DNA of 64,000 bases from Regnicoccus frigidus (GTDB lineage Bacteria; Cyanobacteriota; Cyanobacteriia; PCC-6307; Cyanobiaceae). Where the stretch lies: assembly GCA_025194985.1 (NCBI GenBank), contig JAOANE010000003.1:1-64000 (forward strand), given 5' to 3'. The position numbers were made by a program, and so were the translations under genes. This document shows positions 1-9,212 of this stretch, one piece after another (position 1 is the stretch's first letter; each line of letters opens with the position of its first letter). The notes under the pieces are model-generated. The model was not told the origin of the DNA, searched no databases, and was given only the letters and a program-made list of their open reading frames with translations.

Positions 1-76
1 AGCCAGCTACAACTTGAAGACATACGGCTCTGAATTGAAGACGCTCTATGCCGCCATCGCCGGGCTGCCGCTGTGA
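1..76 (+). CDS. C-terminal end of an upstream gene, probably a glycosyltransferase (partial)
   Basis: An open frame enters from the window edge, reading in frame from base 2, and ends at TGA 74-76. Only about 24 residues are visible, ending in LYAAIAGLPL. Such an ending (a leucine-rich helix after a tyrosine/tryptophan-bearing segment) is common in GT-B glycosyltransferases, and the next gene is one, so I infer the same class. The stop overlaps the GTG start of the next gene (GTGA), which suggests translational coupling in one glycan operon. Confidence 0.5.
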   Translation, partial: ASYNLKTYGSELKTLYAAIAGLPL

Positions 77-1245
77 AGGTGCTGCACGTGATCCCCTCGA
101 TCAGTCCCCTGCGCGGCGGTCCCAGTGTGGCCGCCCTGGAGATGACGGCGGCCCTGAGGCAGACGGGGGTGGATGCGCGCATTCTCAGCACCGACGACCA
201 TGGCTCCGGCAGCCTCAGCGATCTACCGATCGGCCAGTGGACTGATGTCGAAGGGGTGCCGGTGCTGCTGTTCCGGCGCTGGGCTGCGCCTGTGGCGGCC
301 GTGCGCGATTTTGCCTTCAGCCCCGGACTGAGCCGTTGGTTGCACGCCAACGGCCAGCAGTTCGATCTGCTGCATGTCCATGCCCTCTTCTCTTACCCCT
401 CCACCGGAGCCATGGCGTACGCCCGCAGCGTCGGCATTCCCTATGTGGTGAGCACCATTGGCCAGCTCTGCGTCTGGAGTCTGCAGCAGGGCAGCCGGCG
501 TAAGCGCCTCTATCTGCGCCTGCTCGAGCGCGCCAATCTGGAGGGGGCGGCGGCTCTGCACTTCACCACCACCGCCGAGCAGGACGAGGCCCGGCAGCTG
601 GGGCTCACCGCGCCGAGTCTCGTTCTGCCCCTGGGGGTGAAGGCACCACCCGATCTTCCTTTCCCTGAAGCAGCGCCACCGGTGCGCTTTCTGTTTCTCT
701 CCCGGCTCCATCCCAAGAAGCGGCTGGAAGTACTTTTCGATGCCCTGGCCCTGGTGCAGGCCCGCGCGCCGGGCGCCGCCTGGCAGCTGGCCATCGCCGG
801 CGACGGCGAGGCCGACTACGTGACGTCGCTGCGCCAACGGGCGCAGGCTCTCAACCTGGGTGATCGTTACCACTGGCTGGGCTTTCTAGAGGGGCGGGCG
901 AAATGGGAGGAGCTAGCCAGGGCCCACTGGTTCGTGCTGCCCTCGGCGTCGGAGAACTTCGGCATCGCCGCCATCGAGGCATTGGCCGTCGGCACGCCGC
1001 CGATCCTCTCTCCTGGAGTGGCCATCGCCGAGCAGATCCAGGCAGCCGGCGCTGGCTGGATGGTGCCTGGCCAGGTTGAACCCCTGGCTGAGCGCCTGAT
1101 CGACGCCCTGGCGGGTCCACCGGCGGGGATGTGCGCAGCGGCGCGGCAGCTTGCGGCCAATTCTTTTAGCTGGGAGGTGATCGCGGCGAATCTGAAGGCG
1201 GCCTATGCCGACTGTGTTCAGGCCCAGCAGCAGACAGTGGCCTGA
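73..1245 (+). CDS. Glycosyltransferase family 4 (GT-B)
   Basis: This 390-residue protein has the two-domain GT-B layout of family 4 retaining glycosyltransferases. The N-terminus (MKVLHVIPSISPLRGGPS) has the glycine-rich loop of the acceptor domain. The C-terminal nucleotide-sugar domain carries an E-x7-E motif (ENFGIAAIE, about residue 295), and an FLSRLHPKKRLE segment near residue 210 marks the start of that domain. It should transfer a sugar from a nucleotide donor at the cytoplasmic membrane; donor and acceptor cannot be read from sequence. The GTG start overlaps the preceding stop, and the gene abuts the next one with no gap. Confidence 0.85.
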   Translation: MKVLHVIPSISPLRGGPSVAALEMTAALRQTGVDARILSTDDHGSGSLSDLPIGQWTDVEGVPVLLFRRWAAPVAAVRDFAFSPGLSRWLHANGQQFDLLHVHALFSYPSTGAMAYARSVGIPYVVSTIGQLCVWSLQQGSRRKRLYLRLLERANLEGAAALHFTTTAEQDEARQLGLTAPSLVLPLGVKAPPDLPFPEAAPPVRFLFLSRLHPKKRLEVLFDALALVQARAPGAAWQLAIAGDGEADYVTSLRQRAQALNLGDRYHWLGFLEGRAKWEELARAHWFVLPSASENFGIAAIEALAVGTPPILSPGVAIAEQIQAAGAGWMVPGQVEPLAERLIDALAGPPAGMCAAARQLAANSFSWEVIAANLKAAYADCVQAQQQTVA

Positions 1246-2046
1246 ATGGTGACGTCCGAGCGATCCCTTAACCCGATCACCCTGCTGATCCTCACCTATA
1301 ACGAGGAAGACAACATCGGCCGGGTGCTGGAGCGGCTCAGCTGGGCCCAGCGGATCGTGGTGATTGACAGCGGCAGCACGGATGGCACGTTGGAGATCCT
1401 GAGCCGGCATCCCCAGGTAGAGGTGTTCAGGCGCAGTTTCGATACGCATGCGCGCCAATGGAATTTCGGCCTGGAGAAGATCTGTGAGGGCTGGGTGCTG
1501 ACTCTAGATGCCGACTATCTGATCACCGACCGGTTGCAGCAGGCCATTGTGCGGGTCGTTGACAGCGATTCTCCATTCATGGCTGGCTACCGAATTCCCT
1601 TCCGCTACTGCGTGTTCGGTAGGCCCCTCTCTGGCACGGTTCTTCCCCCCCGAATCGCCCTATTTCGCTGTGAAGATGGCTGGTACGTGGATGATGGCCA
1701 CACCCAGAATCTGGTGCTATCTGGCCGCTGCGGAGTGCTGAGTGAGCCGATCTTGCATGACGATCGCAAGCCCTTGGTCCGCTGGCTCTGGGCCCAGGAG
1801 CGTTACCTGCGCTTGGAAGTGGCCAAGCTGAACGCCACCCCCACCGCACAGCTCTCCAGCTCCGACCGCGTCCGCCGCCTCTACGTGATCGCCCCGTTTG
1901 CGATTCTGTTGATCTGCCTGATCTGGAAGCGGGGCCTGCTGGATGGTTGGCGCGGCTGGTTCTATGCCTTTCAGCGTATGTATGTGGAGCTGCTCTTGAG
2001 CCTGATGTTGATGGAGGGGCGCTTAAAGTCGGCTATGAATTCTTAA
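1246..2046 (+). CDS. Glycosyltransferase family 2 (GT-A), WaaE/KdtX-like
   Basis: This 266-residue GT-A enzyme begins with the family 2 nucleotide-binding strand (LLILTYNEEDNIGRVL), then VVIDSGSTDGT and a DxD-type metal site (LTLDADYL, about residue 83). The C-terminal third has a hydrophobic stretch (YVIAPFAILLICLIW) and a tryptophan/arginine-rich amphipathic region, as in WaaE-type enzymes that sit on the inner membrane and decorate lipid-linked or LPS-core glycans. ATG follows the preceding TGA directly. The acceptor is unknown. Confidence 0.82.
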   Translation: MVTSERSLNPITLLILTYNEEDNIGRVLERLSWAQRIVVIDSGSTDGTLEILSRHPQVEVFRRSFDTHARQWNFGLEKICEGWVLTLDADYLITDRLQQAIVRVVDSDSPFMAGYRIPFRYCVFGRPLSGTVLPPRIALFRCEDGWYVDDGHTQNLVLSGRCGVLSEPILHDDRKPLVRWLWAQERYLRLEVAKLNATPTAQLSSSDRVRRLYVIAPFAILLICLIWKRGLLDGWRGWFYAFQRMYVELLLSLMLMEGRLKSAMNS

Positions 2047-2050
2047 TGCC

Positions 2051-2908
2051 ATGCCTACAGAACTGAACAAGGCCTGCCAGCAAGCCTTCGTTGTTTCTCA
2101 TAGAGAAAATATATCGATGTTGAGGAATCAGCTGATTTTGGAAGGCATCCAAGTACAGGTTGTGCGCGGTCCCTACTCGAAAGAACAGCAATCCTATTCG
2201 GCCATCTATCGATGTCTTGTTAATCATGCCAATGCCTGGCGCATGGTTGTAAAGAGTGAAACGCTCTCTATTATCGTTGAGGCGGATTTTGTTCCCGTGT
2301 TGGGATTTGGAAAACTGCCGCTGCCCGTTCCTGTGGATCGCCTTGATTCAAGCCTGATTTATCTTTATGCCTGTGGCCCTCAGTTCTGGGATATGCCGTC
2401 TTCCTCCAAATGCGCACGAGGTCATGCCGGAGGAATGGTGGCCTATGTAATATCGCCAACTGTGGCAACGATGATGCTGGATTTCTTTGAGGAACAGTGC
2501 ACTGCCAACCCCAGCGGTGCCTATGCCCCTTGGGATGCAGGGGTGGGTTACTGGCTCAAGGCACGTGGTGTTGAAAGCTATCTCTCCTATCGGCAGTATG
2601 GGGAACATGGTGGCATAGCCAATCCAGAACATTCGAAATCAGGATTAGGCCGACCTCATCAAGCCGATACATTGACAGGCCCTTTAGCCTTCCTGCCCTT
2701 CTATGCTTGCGGCAGCTTCGCTACATTCTTGACAGTTCGGTTGCGAGCTCGGATGTGGGGTTGGGTTCGATTACTGGCTGGCCGTTCGCTGGCTTGGCAT
2801 GATTTAGTGCGTACTAAGCCGATAAGAATGTTCAGCTTCGTCGCTGGTCGATTAATGGCACCTCCTCATTTGCATCGATTCCGATTCCCCTCTGACAAAC
2901 AAAGTTGA
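2051..2908 (+). CDS. Putative LPS-type glycosyltransferase (family 25-like)
   Basis: This 285-residue protein starts with VVSHRENISMLRNQL, followed by QVVRGPYS and NHANAWRMV. A central IIVEADFVP segment then resembles the acidic sugar-nucleotide site of LPS biosynthesis (family 25-type) enzymes. The order (N-terminal 'own words' strand, conserved NH-x-x-W, then E-A-D-F) is why I place it there, but motif agreement is partial. It lacks membrane helices. Base composition is AT-richer than the flanking genes, suggesting later acquisition. It starts 4 bases after the previous stop, so it has joined the same transcription unit. Confidence 0.5.
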   Translation: MPTELNKACQQAFVVSHRENISMLRNQLILEGIQVQVVRGPYSKEQQSYSAIYRCLVNHANAWRMVVKSETLSIIVEADFVPVLGFGKLPLPVPVDRLDSSLIYLYACGPQFWDMPSSSKCARGHAGGMVAYVISPTVATMMLDFFEEQCTANPSGAYAPWDAGVGYWLKARGVESYLSYRQYGEHGGIANPEHSKSGLGRPHQADTLTGPLAFLPFYACGSFATFLTVRLRARMWGWVRLLAGRSLAWHDLVRTKPIRMFSFVAGRLMAPPHLHRFRFPSDKQS

Positions 2909-3047
2909 TGGATTGCTAGCACCTAGAGGCAATTCGTCAACTTAAGGATGCTAACAATCTAAGGCTTGCCACAGATGAATACTTGGACTTCGCCCCAAGC
3001 TTTCCTCCCAATCTTTATTGCCTACCATTCAACGCACTTTCCGTACT

Positions 3048-3854
3048 ATGGGAATTCCAGCGAAAATTCACCAAACACATGAATCTCTGAATTCTCTTCC
3101 GGAAGAGCTTAAACAGAATATTATTAATGTTAAAAAAATAAATTCAGATCATCACTATTATTTTTTTAACAGCGATGATCGCGATGACTACATAAGTACA
3201 TATTACTCACCAGAAATAATCTCGGCATATCGTTCCATCAACCCTGTCTACGGAGCGGCCAGAGCTGATTTATTCAAATATCTTGTTATCTATCAAGAGG
3301 GAGGCGTTTATCTTGACATTAAATCCACTACAACAAGGCCCTTGTCGCAGGTCTTGTTGCCGACTGATTCTTATATTCTCTCGCAATGGGATAATTCAGC
3401 TAGCGGAAAGCATCCTGGCTGGGGTTTGTTTTCAGAGCTTAGCGGCATAACAAAAAATGGTGAATATCAGACATGGTTCCTTGCAGCTGAACCGAAGCAT
3501 CCATTTCTCTCGCTGGTCATTGACACGGTGATGAGCAGAATTCAAAACTTTGCTCTTTGGACCAAAAGAGGCACAGCGAAGCAGGTTATTTTCACGACAG
3601 GACCTATTGCCTACACAATTGCGATTGAATCTATTCGACAAAATTACCCACATCGCCTTGTAGCGGCCGAACAGGATCTTGGAATGCTTTATACAACATA
3701 TCCAACTCCTAGATTTCATCAGTCAGTTTATTCGAGTTATTGCGGCAAGACGGAGCCTCTGATCATTCATAACTGGTGGGAGCCCACCCTTTATCCCCTT
3801 GCACTTCGCTGTGCAAAATATGTTCAAAAGATAATTCCATCACTCTTTAGATAG
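3048..3854 (+). CDS. Glycosyltransferase with DXD sugar-binding region (OCH1/GT32-like)
   Basis: About 268 residues. The N-terminus MGIPAKIHQTHES carries the IPKxIHQTW-like opening of capsular and OCH1-type transferases. The middle has RADLFKYLVIYQEGGVYLDI, the family hallmark whose D-x-D-type acid pair binds Mn and the nucleotide sugar. I chose ATG 3048 because family members begin near the I-x-x-IHQT element; a TTG at 3018 would add ten residues. No Shine-Dalgarno is obvious at either. The gene is strikingly AT-rich against a GC-rich background and has non-coding sequence on both sides, so horizontal acquisition is likely. Confidence 0.7.
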   Translation: MGIPAKIHQTHESLNSLPEELKQNIINVKKINSDHHYYFFNSDDRDDYISTYYSPEIISAYRSINPVYGAARADLFKYLVIYQEGGVYLDIKSTTTRPLSQVLLPTDSYILSQWDNSASGKHPGWGLFSELSGITKNGEYQTWFLAAEPKHPFLSLVIDTVMSRIQNFALWTKRGTAKQVIFTTGPIAYTIAIESIRQNYPHRLVAAEQDLGMLYTTYPTPRFHQSVYSSYCGKTEPLIIHNWWEPTLYPLALRCAKYVQKIIPSLFR

Positions 3855-4261
3855 GCTGTTTTCGGATAGTTTGACCAAGCAAATAAGCATATTCTGTCAC
3901 AATATGTTGCCACATGCAAGGTTGATTCCTGTGGCCTTATTTGTATGCTAAAACGTTGGCCTATTTGGAGATATTAATTTAATGAAACTTGCAACCTCTC
4001 TAGAGCTATGCCAATGCAAGTCATCAATGGCAGAGTTCTTCAGATATTTGCATCATTGAGTAAACAGCAATTGTGACCCACGAAAGGCCTCCCATATTCG
4101 CTTTCGATGATCAATATGTTACCAATGACAGTACTGGATTTCAGTTTGGCCGTCTTTTGAGGTGATATTTTTTACAAGCTATCGCCTTGGTGACAACGAT
4201 AAATTTATGGCATCAAATCTAAGCTTCTTCTGCCAACTCTCTGATCTCCGTCTCTTTTCTA
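3855..4261. other. AT-rich intergenic stretch, no recognised gene
   Basis: About 400 bases between the AT-rich glycosyltransferase and the GC-rich one that follows. I found no convincing gene on either strand. A short open run on the plus strand (about 4074-4160, ending FQFGRLLR then TGA) could be a relic but is not recognisable. Composition changes abruptly at about 4260, where the next gene starts, marking the right edge of the AT-rich insert. Confidence 0.5.
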
Positions 4262-5431
4262 ATGCTTCGCTACGCCGTTCTCCAGCCCGGCGCTCGCATG
4301 CATTACGCGGTGCCGTCTTTGCTGGGTGCCGCTGGCTGCCTGGCCGCCTTCTACAGCGACATTCACGCGGAGCATCGTCCCCTACAGATTTTGGCGCGAT
4401 GGATACCTAACGGTCTTCGACCTCGCCCGCTTCAGCGACTCCTTGGCCGGTCCTTGCCGCCGGATCTGCCTCGTCACTTGGTTCGCGACCAGCCGCTCGC
4501 TACGCTCTGCTGCCGCGACAGCGCCGCTCCCTTGCTGCAGCGCGCCCTGCGTGAGCGCTTCGCGGGCGCCGACGCCTTGTACACCAACTTCGTCCACAAC
4601 GACCTTGAGGCCGTCCGCGAAGCCAAGGAGTGGGGCCTGAAAGTGGTGCATGAGCAGTTCCTGGATCCAGCCGCGGGCCAGCTGCTGCTGGACGAACAGC
4701 GCCGTTATCCCGGCATTGAACGCGGCGGCTTGAGCGAAGCCACCGTGGCGAGGGATCTCAGCCGCAGCCTCGAGAAATGGAGCTTGTGTGATCGGGTGTT
4801 GGTGCCCTCGGCCCACTGCTTGGAGAGCGCCGTGGCGCTGGGCTGTGATCGGGCCCGGCTGCGAATTGTTCCCTATGGCGTGCCGGAACAGTGGTTGGCG
4901 CTGGAGCCCGATCCCCAGCCTGGCCAGGTGCTGATGGTGGGGCAGGTGGGCCTGCGCAAGGGCAGCCACGTGCTGGCGGCGGCTTGCCGCCTGTTGGAGG
5001 CGAAGGGCCTGCGCTTCGAGTGCCGGGTGGTGGGTCCGCACCTGGTGCAGGTGAGCGATCCACTCTTCCGGGGCCCCACCTATATGGGAGCGATCCCCCG
5101 CAGCCAGATCCAGCAGGAGTTCCGCCGCGCTGATCTATTCGTGCTGCCCACCCTCGCCGAAGGCATGGCGCTCTCTGCCCTCGAAGCCATGGCCTCTGGC
5201 GTGCCGGTGATCACCACGCCCCAGTGCGGCTCTGTGATCCGCGACGGCATCGAGGGCTTTCTCGTGCCGATCCGCGACGCCGAAGCCCTGGCCGATTGCA
5301 TCGAGCAGCTTTTGGCGGACAGGGCCTTACGGAATTCCATGGCAGCAGCGGCCCGCCAGCGGGCCCAGGAGTACAGCTGGGCCCGCTATGGCGAGCGTCT
5401 GCTGGCGGCGCTGGGGACGATCGGCCCATGA
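4262..5431 (+). CDS. Glycosyltransferase family 4 (GT-B)
   Basis: This 389-residue GT-B enzyme has a C-terminal donor domain with VLMVGQVGLRKGSHVL (about residue 215), VVGPHLVQV, and an E-x7-E site in LPTLAEGMALSALEAMASG (about residue 300), then a QEYSWARYGERLL tail typical of family 4. The N-terminal domain is less conserved. Its stop overlaps the next gene's ATG (ATGA), so the two glycosyltransferases are translationally coupled and probably act in sequence on one glycan. Sugar specificity is unknown. Confidence 0.85.
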   Translation: MLRYAVLQPGARMHYAVPSLLGAAGCLAAFYSDIHAEHRPLQILARWIPNGLRPRPLQRLLGRSLPPDLPRHLVRDQPLATLCCRDSAAPLLQRALRERFAGADALYTNFVHNDLEAVREAKEWGLKVVHEQFLDPAAGQLLLDEQRRYPGIERGGLSEATVARDLSRSLEKWSLCDRVLVPSAHCLESAVALGCDRARLRIVPYGVPEQWLALEPDPQPGQVLMVGQVGLRKGSHVLAAACRLLEAKGLRFECRVVGPHLVQVSDPLFRGPTYMGAIPRSQIQQEFRRADLFVLPTLAEGMALSALEAMASGVPVITTPQCGSVIRDGIEGFLVPIRDAEALADCIEQLLADRALRNSMAAAARQRAQEYSWARYGERLLAALGTIGP

Positions 5432-6663
5432 AGGCCCTGCTGGCTTTGCACCGCATCGGCCCGTATCACGACGCCCGCTTCCAGGCCGCGCTCGCGCATC
5501 TCGATCTGGAGGTGCTCGAAACCCGGCCCCACTCGCAGGAATATCCCTGGAGCTTCGAGCCTGCTGGCAGCTATCGCCGCCATGCGCTCCAGGATGCCGC
5601 CGGCCCGGAGCAGGATCCAGCTGCACGTTTGCTTGAGCGGCAACTCACCGCCCTGCTCGACGACCTGCGCCCCGATGTGGTGCTCACCGTGGGCTGGGCC
5701 GATCGGGCCTACCGGCAGCTGCTCTGGCAGGCGCGGCGCCGCCACATTCCTGCGGTTTTGATTGCCGACAGCGGCTGGCGAGATGCGCCGCGGAGGCGCC
5801 TCAGGGAGTGGAGCAAGCGCTTGCTGCTCCGCCACTACAGCGCCGCGCTCGTGGCCGGCCAGGACAGCCGCGCCTATCTCCTGGAGCTGGGGTTTCCCCC
5901 ATCAGCCATTGCTCAGCCGTGGGATGTGGTGGATAACGCCTTCTTCGCTGACGCGGCAAGCCGCGCTCGCAGCGACGCGTTGCCACTGCTCAACAGGCTG
6001 CCCCACTTTCTCTGGGTGGGTCGTGCCATCCCTGAGAAGAACCTCGACGGGCTCCTGGCCGCCTATGCCGCCTATCAGCGCCAGGGCGGCCGTTGGGGCC
6101 TGCGCCTGATCGGCGGTGGTGGTGAGGGCCCCCAGGCCAGAGCCCTGAGCGAGGCCATCGCCCGGCTGCCCCAGCCGGAGCAGGTTGGCGTGGAGCCTTT
6201 TCTCAACCAGGACGCGATCGCGCGCGCCTACGGCCAGGCCTCAGCCCTGGTGCTGGCCAGCCACAAGGACACGTGGGGGTTGGTGGTGAATGAAGCGATG
6301 GCGGCGGGGCTGCCGGTGATCGTGAGCACGGCCTGCGGCTGCGCGGCCGATCTGATCACCCCCGGCGAAACGGGCTGGCTGTTTGATCCAGCCGATCCCG
6401 CCCAGCTCACTGCCGCCCTGCACGGCGCCCAAGCCCAGCCGCCCGCCGAACGCCTGGCGATGTTGGCTGCCGCGCGTCGGCGCTTGGAGGCGTTCAGCCT
6501 GGATTCTTTTGCCCGTGGGCTGGAGCAGGCCATTCACCAGGCCCATGGCTATCCCAGGTTTCCGCGCGGGGCTGCCTTTCTGGCGCTGGCGCTTGCCTGC
6601 CAATCTGAATCGATGGTCTGGAATGGGGCTACGGCAGCCTCAAATTCTTCAGCATCCCCCTGA
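5428..6663 (+). CDS. Glycosyltransferase family 4 (GT-B)
   Basis: 411 residues from ATG 5428, which overlaps the preceding stop; the frame stays open upstream but that part lies inside the neighbour. The donor domain begins at HFLWVGRAIPEKNLDGLL and contains RLIGGGGEGP. In the E-x7-E position it has DTWGLVVNEAMAAG, so the first acid is aspartate, a tolerated variant. The last 40 residues (ALALACQSESMVWNG onward) look like a poorly conserved extension. It is coupled to the previous glycosyltransferase and followed after 3 bases by an acetyltransferase. Confidence 0.83.
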   Translation: MKALLALHRIGPYHDARFQAALAHLDLEVLETRPHSQEYPWSFEPAGSYRRHALQDAAGPEQDPAARLLERQLTALLDDLRPDVVLTVGWADRAYRQLLWQARRRHIPAVLIADSGWRDAPRRRLREWSKRLLLRHYSAALVAGQDSRAYLLELGFPPSAIAQPWDVVDNAFFADAASRARSDALPLLNRLPHFLWVGRAIPEKNLDGLLAAYAAYQRQGGRWGLRLIGGGGEGPQARALSEAIARLPQPEQVGVEPFLNQDAIARAYGQASALVLASHKDTWGLVVNEAMAAGLPVIVSTACGCAADLITPGETGWLFDPADPAQLTAALHGAQAQPPAERLAMLAAARRRLEAFSLDSFARGLEQAIHQAHGYPRFPRGAAFLALALACQSESMVWNGATAASNSSASP

Positions 6664-6666
6664 GCA

Positions 6667-7227
6667 GTGGATCCCCTTTTGCCCCGGCCCGTGCAAGACC
6701 TCGGCCACTACCGCCTGCCCACCTGGTGGACTCCAGGAGCCCCACGCTGGCGCCAGGCCCTCTGGCTGCTGTTCGGGCAGCCGCTGCTGGCCTCAGACCT
6801 GCCGGGCACGCCCTGGCGCCAATGGCTGCTGCGGCTGTTCGGGGCGCAGATCGGCGCCGGTGGCCGGATCAAACCCAGGCTGCGGGTGAAATGTCCCTGG
6901 CGCCTGGTGGTGGGCGACCACTGCTGGCTGGGGGAGGCGGCGTGGATCGACAACCTGGCGCTGGTAACCCTCGGCGATCGGGTCTGCCTCTCCCAGGGCG
7001 CCTATCTCTGCACCGGCAACCACGATGTTCGTTCCCCCGGCTTTGACCTGAAGGTGGCGCCGATCCAGATCAACAGCGACGCCTGGATCGCAGCGCGGGC
7101 CGTGCTGGCACCAGGCACCCAGGTGGGTGCTGGAGCGGTGGTGGCGTTGGCTGCGGTGGCTTCCGGCCTGATCGAGCCGGGCGTGATCGTGGCAGGGCAT
7201 CCGGCGCTGGTGGTGGGGCGCCGCTGA
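6667..7227 (+). CDS. WcaF-like sugar O-acetyltransferase (left-handed beta-helix)
   Basis: This 186-residue protein resembles the putative colanic acid acetyltransferase WcaF. It has an N-terminal aromatic segment (YRLPTWWTPG), then a charged GAQIGAGGRIKPRLRVKCPW region. Next come hexapeptide-repeat turns (VVGDHCWLGEAAWI, VTLGDRVCLSQGAYLCTGNHD), with the catalytic histidine expected in GNHD, and a C-terminal VIVAGHPALVVGRR. It should transfer acetyl from acetyl-CoA to a sugar of the cluster's glycan. GTG at 6667 is the only start that keeps the N-terminal aromatic segment without entering the upstream gene. Confidence 0.8.
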   Translation: MDPLLPRPVQDLGHYRLPTWWTPGAPRWRQALWLLFGQPLLASDLPGTPWRQWLLRLFGAQIGAGGRIKPRLRVKCPWRLVVGDHCWLGEAAWIDNLALVTLGDRVCLSQGAYLCTGNHDVRSPGFDLKVAPIQINSDAWIAARAVLAPGTQVGAGAVVALAAVASGLIEPGVIVAGHPALVVGRR

Positions 7228-7252
7228 GGCCTTGCCTATGCTCCGGCACTGA

Positions 7253-8380
7253 ATGGATCCCTTGTCCCTGCCTTCCGAGCCGGTTTCGATCCTGCATCTC
7301 TCCCGCACCGACGGGATTGCTCCAGGGGGTGTCGACAGCTCCGTTGGCCAGCTGGTGGAGGCTCTGCAGCAGCGACGGATCGCTGCACAGTGGTATTCCA
7401 GTTGCGGCCAGTTGCCCGTGCTGGGCGACCATCGCCTGGCCGCTCAGTTGCGCGCCCTTCAGCCCGATCTGGTTCATGTCCACGGGCTGTGGCAGTTCCC
7501 CACCCGCCTGGCACGGCTGCTCGAGCAGGAGCTCCCTGTGGTGATTGCTCCCCACGGCATGCTTGATGCCTGGGCCCTGGCCCGGCACCGCTGGAAGAAG
7601 GCGCCGGTCTGGCATCTCTGGGAACAGCAGACCCTGGAGCGAGCCCGTTGCCTGCATGCGCTCAGCCACTCTGAGGCCCGCTCGATCCGGGCCCTCGGCT
7701 TTCGCGGGCCGATCGCCATCCTGCCCAATGGCACCCCCAGCATTGATCGCTCCCAGCCGCGTCCACCGCCGCCCTGGAGCGAGCAGGTACCCCGAGGTGA
7801 GCGTGTGTTGCTGTTCCTGGGCCGGCTGCACGCCAAAAAAGGCTTGGCCCCGTTGCTGGAGGCCTGGAGTCGCCTTGGGCCGGAAGCGCGCCGGAAAGGT
7901 TGGTGGCTGGCGGTTGTGGGACCGGAAGAGCCGCCCCACCGGCTCGGGCGTCATGGATCGACGGATCTCGATCGTTGTCTCACCTTCGGGCCGCGTTTCG
8001 CGGCCGATAAGGAGGCCTGCCTGGCGGCGGCTTCGGCGTTTGTGCTGCCGTCGTTGAGTGAGGGATTGCCATTGGCGGCGCTTGAGGCGATGAGCTGGCA
8101 GCTGCCCGCCCTGCTCAGCCCGGCCTGCAACCTGTCCGAGGCCTACGCCGCTGGAGCGGCGCTGAAGGTGGAGCCCACAGCCGACGATCTCGAGCGAGGT
8201 TTGCGCCAACTCCTGAATCTTCCCGAGGCGGAGCTCACGGCGATGGGCGCACGCGGCCAGGCGCTAGTGAAAGCGCAGTTCAGCTGGCCCCGGATCGCGG
8301 CCAAGGCCGCCCAGCTGTACGGCTGGTTGCTCGGGGAGGCGCCGTGCCCTGAGTTCGTGGAGCCTCAAGTTGGTCCCTGA
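7253..8380 (+). CDS. Glycosyltransferase family 4 (GT-B)
   Basis: This 375-residue GT-B enzyme has an N-terminal acceptor domain with a glycine loop (DGIAPGGVDSSVGQLV) and LVHVHGLWQFPTRLARLL followed by IAPHGMLDAWAL. The segment HGMLxxWAL is characteristic of a family 4 subgroup found in exopolysaccharide clusters. The donor domain carries LLFLGRLHAKKGLAPLLEAW and the E-x7-E site in LPSLSEGLPLAALEAM. ATG 7253 is the first in frame after a 25-base gap. It precedes a convergently oriented glycosyltransferase. Confidence 0.85.
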   Translation: MDPLSLPSEPVSILHLSRTDGIAPGGVDSSVGQLVEALQQRRIAAQWYSSCGQLPVLGDHRLAAQLRALQPDLVHVHGLWQFPTRLARLLEQELPVVIAPHGMLDAWALARHRWKKAPVWHLWEQQTLERARCLHALSHSEARSIRALGFRGPIAILPNGTPSIDRSQPRPPPPWSEQVPRGERVLLFLGRLHAKKGLAPLLEAWSRLGPEARRKGWWLAVVGPEEPPHRLGRHGSTDLDRCLTFGPRFAADKEACLAAASAFVLPSLSEGLPLAALEAMSWQLPALLSPACNLSEAYAAGAALKVEPTADDLERGLRQLLNLPEAELTAMGARGQALVKAQFSWPRIAAKAAQLYGWLLGEAPCPEFVEPQVGP

Positions 8381-8384
8381 AGCA

Positions 8385-9212
8385 CTAGCGGAGAGGCTGC
8401 TGGGTCGATCGTTGGTAGAGCGTGCGCCATGGAGTGCCGGCATAACGATCGCGCAGGGCATTGCGAAGCACCCGCAACAGGGTGCCGTCGCGGGTATGGG
8501 CCAGCAACCGCTGGGCCAGTCTTGGCTGTTCTATTGCCACCGTCGGCCGGATCTGGGCGATTTCCTCGCGCATCAGCTCTGGGAATCGCTCACTCAAGCT
8601 GCCGGGATGACAACGCAGACCCGCCAGCAGTTGATCAACAAGCCGCGGGTTTGTGGTGGCGAACAGAAAATCACTCAGTTCATATTCGAAAGCCACCTTC
8701 AAATTCACATTGAAGCCACCAAAACGCTCCCAGATCGCCTTGGAGAACAACAAGCTGCCGGTGAAGATGTTGGCGCCGCGCTGGGAATGCTTCAGATCGG
8801 TCGTCCAGGTGTAGGTGGTCCGGCTGACCCGGCCCTGGCGATCAAGCAGGGCGCTGTGCCCGATCACGGCATCGGCCTGATGCTGAGCCATGGCGCGTGC
8901 CGCGAGGCTGATGGTCCTGGCGTTGAGGTAGACATCATCGGCATTGAGCCAGCACAGGATCGTTCCCCTCGCCATCGCAAAGCCTTTGTTGAGTGCGTCG
9001 GCGACGCCCCGATCGCTCTGGCTGCTGATCCGCAGGCGCACATCCTCAAAGCGCCGACAGAGCTGCACGGTGCGGTCAGTCGATCCCCCATCGATCACGA
9101 TCAGTTCGAATGGCGCGTCCTGCTGGCCGAGCACCGAGGCGATCGCCTCCTCAATCGTGGCTTCCGCGTTCAGGCAGGGCATCACGATCGAGCTGAACGC
9201 AGGGTTGCTCAT
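8385..9212 (-). CDS. Glycosyltransferase family 2 (GT-A)
   Basis: 275 residues on the minus strand, reading from ATG 9212 (MSNPAFSSIVMPCLNAEAT). Motifs in order: IVMPCLNAEATIEEAI, LIVIDGGSTDRTVQL, NKGFAMARGTILCWLNADDVYL (metal-binding ADD), and an IFTGSLLFSKAIWERFGGF acceptor-site segment. I preferred ATG 9212 over a start 96 bases further upstream because the latter adds an unconserved stretch overlapping the divergent neighbour. It is the only cluster glycosyltransferase on the opposite strand, separated by 29 bases from the next gene's start, so that short gap must hold two divergent promoters or expression comes from elsewhere. Confidence 0.82.
   Translation of the reverse strand: MSNPAFSSIVMPCLNAEATIEEAIASVLGQQDAPFELIVIDGGSTDRTVQLCRRFEDVRLRISSQSDRGVADALNKGFAMARGTILCWLNADDVYLNARTISLAARAMAQHQADAVIGHSALLDRQGRVSRTTYTWTTDLKHSQRGANIFTGSLLFSKAIWERFGGFNVNLKVAFEYELSDFLFATTNPRLVDQLLAGLRCHPGSLSERFPELMREEIAQIRPTVAIEQPRLAQRLLAHTRDGTLLRVLRNALRDRYAGTPWRTLYQRSTQQPLR

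Noticed and set aside
4074..4160. Short plus-strand frame ending FQFGRLLR before the 4262 gene
   Set aside because: Too short, no recognisable motif or ribosome site, and stops within the AT-rich gap.
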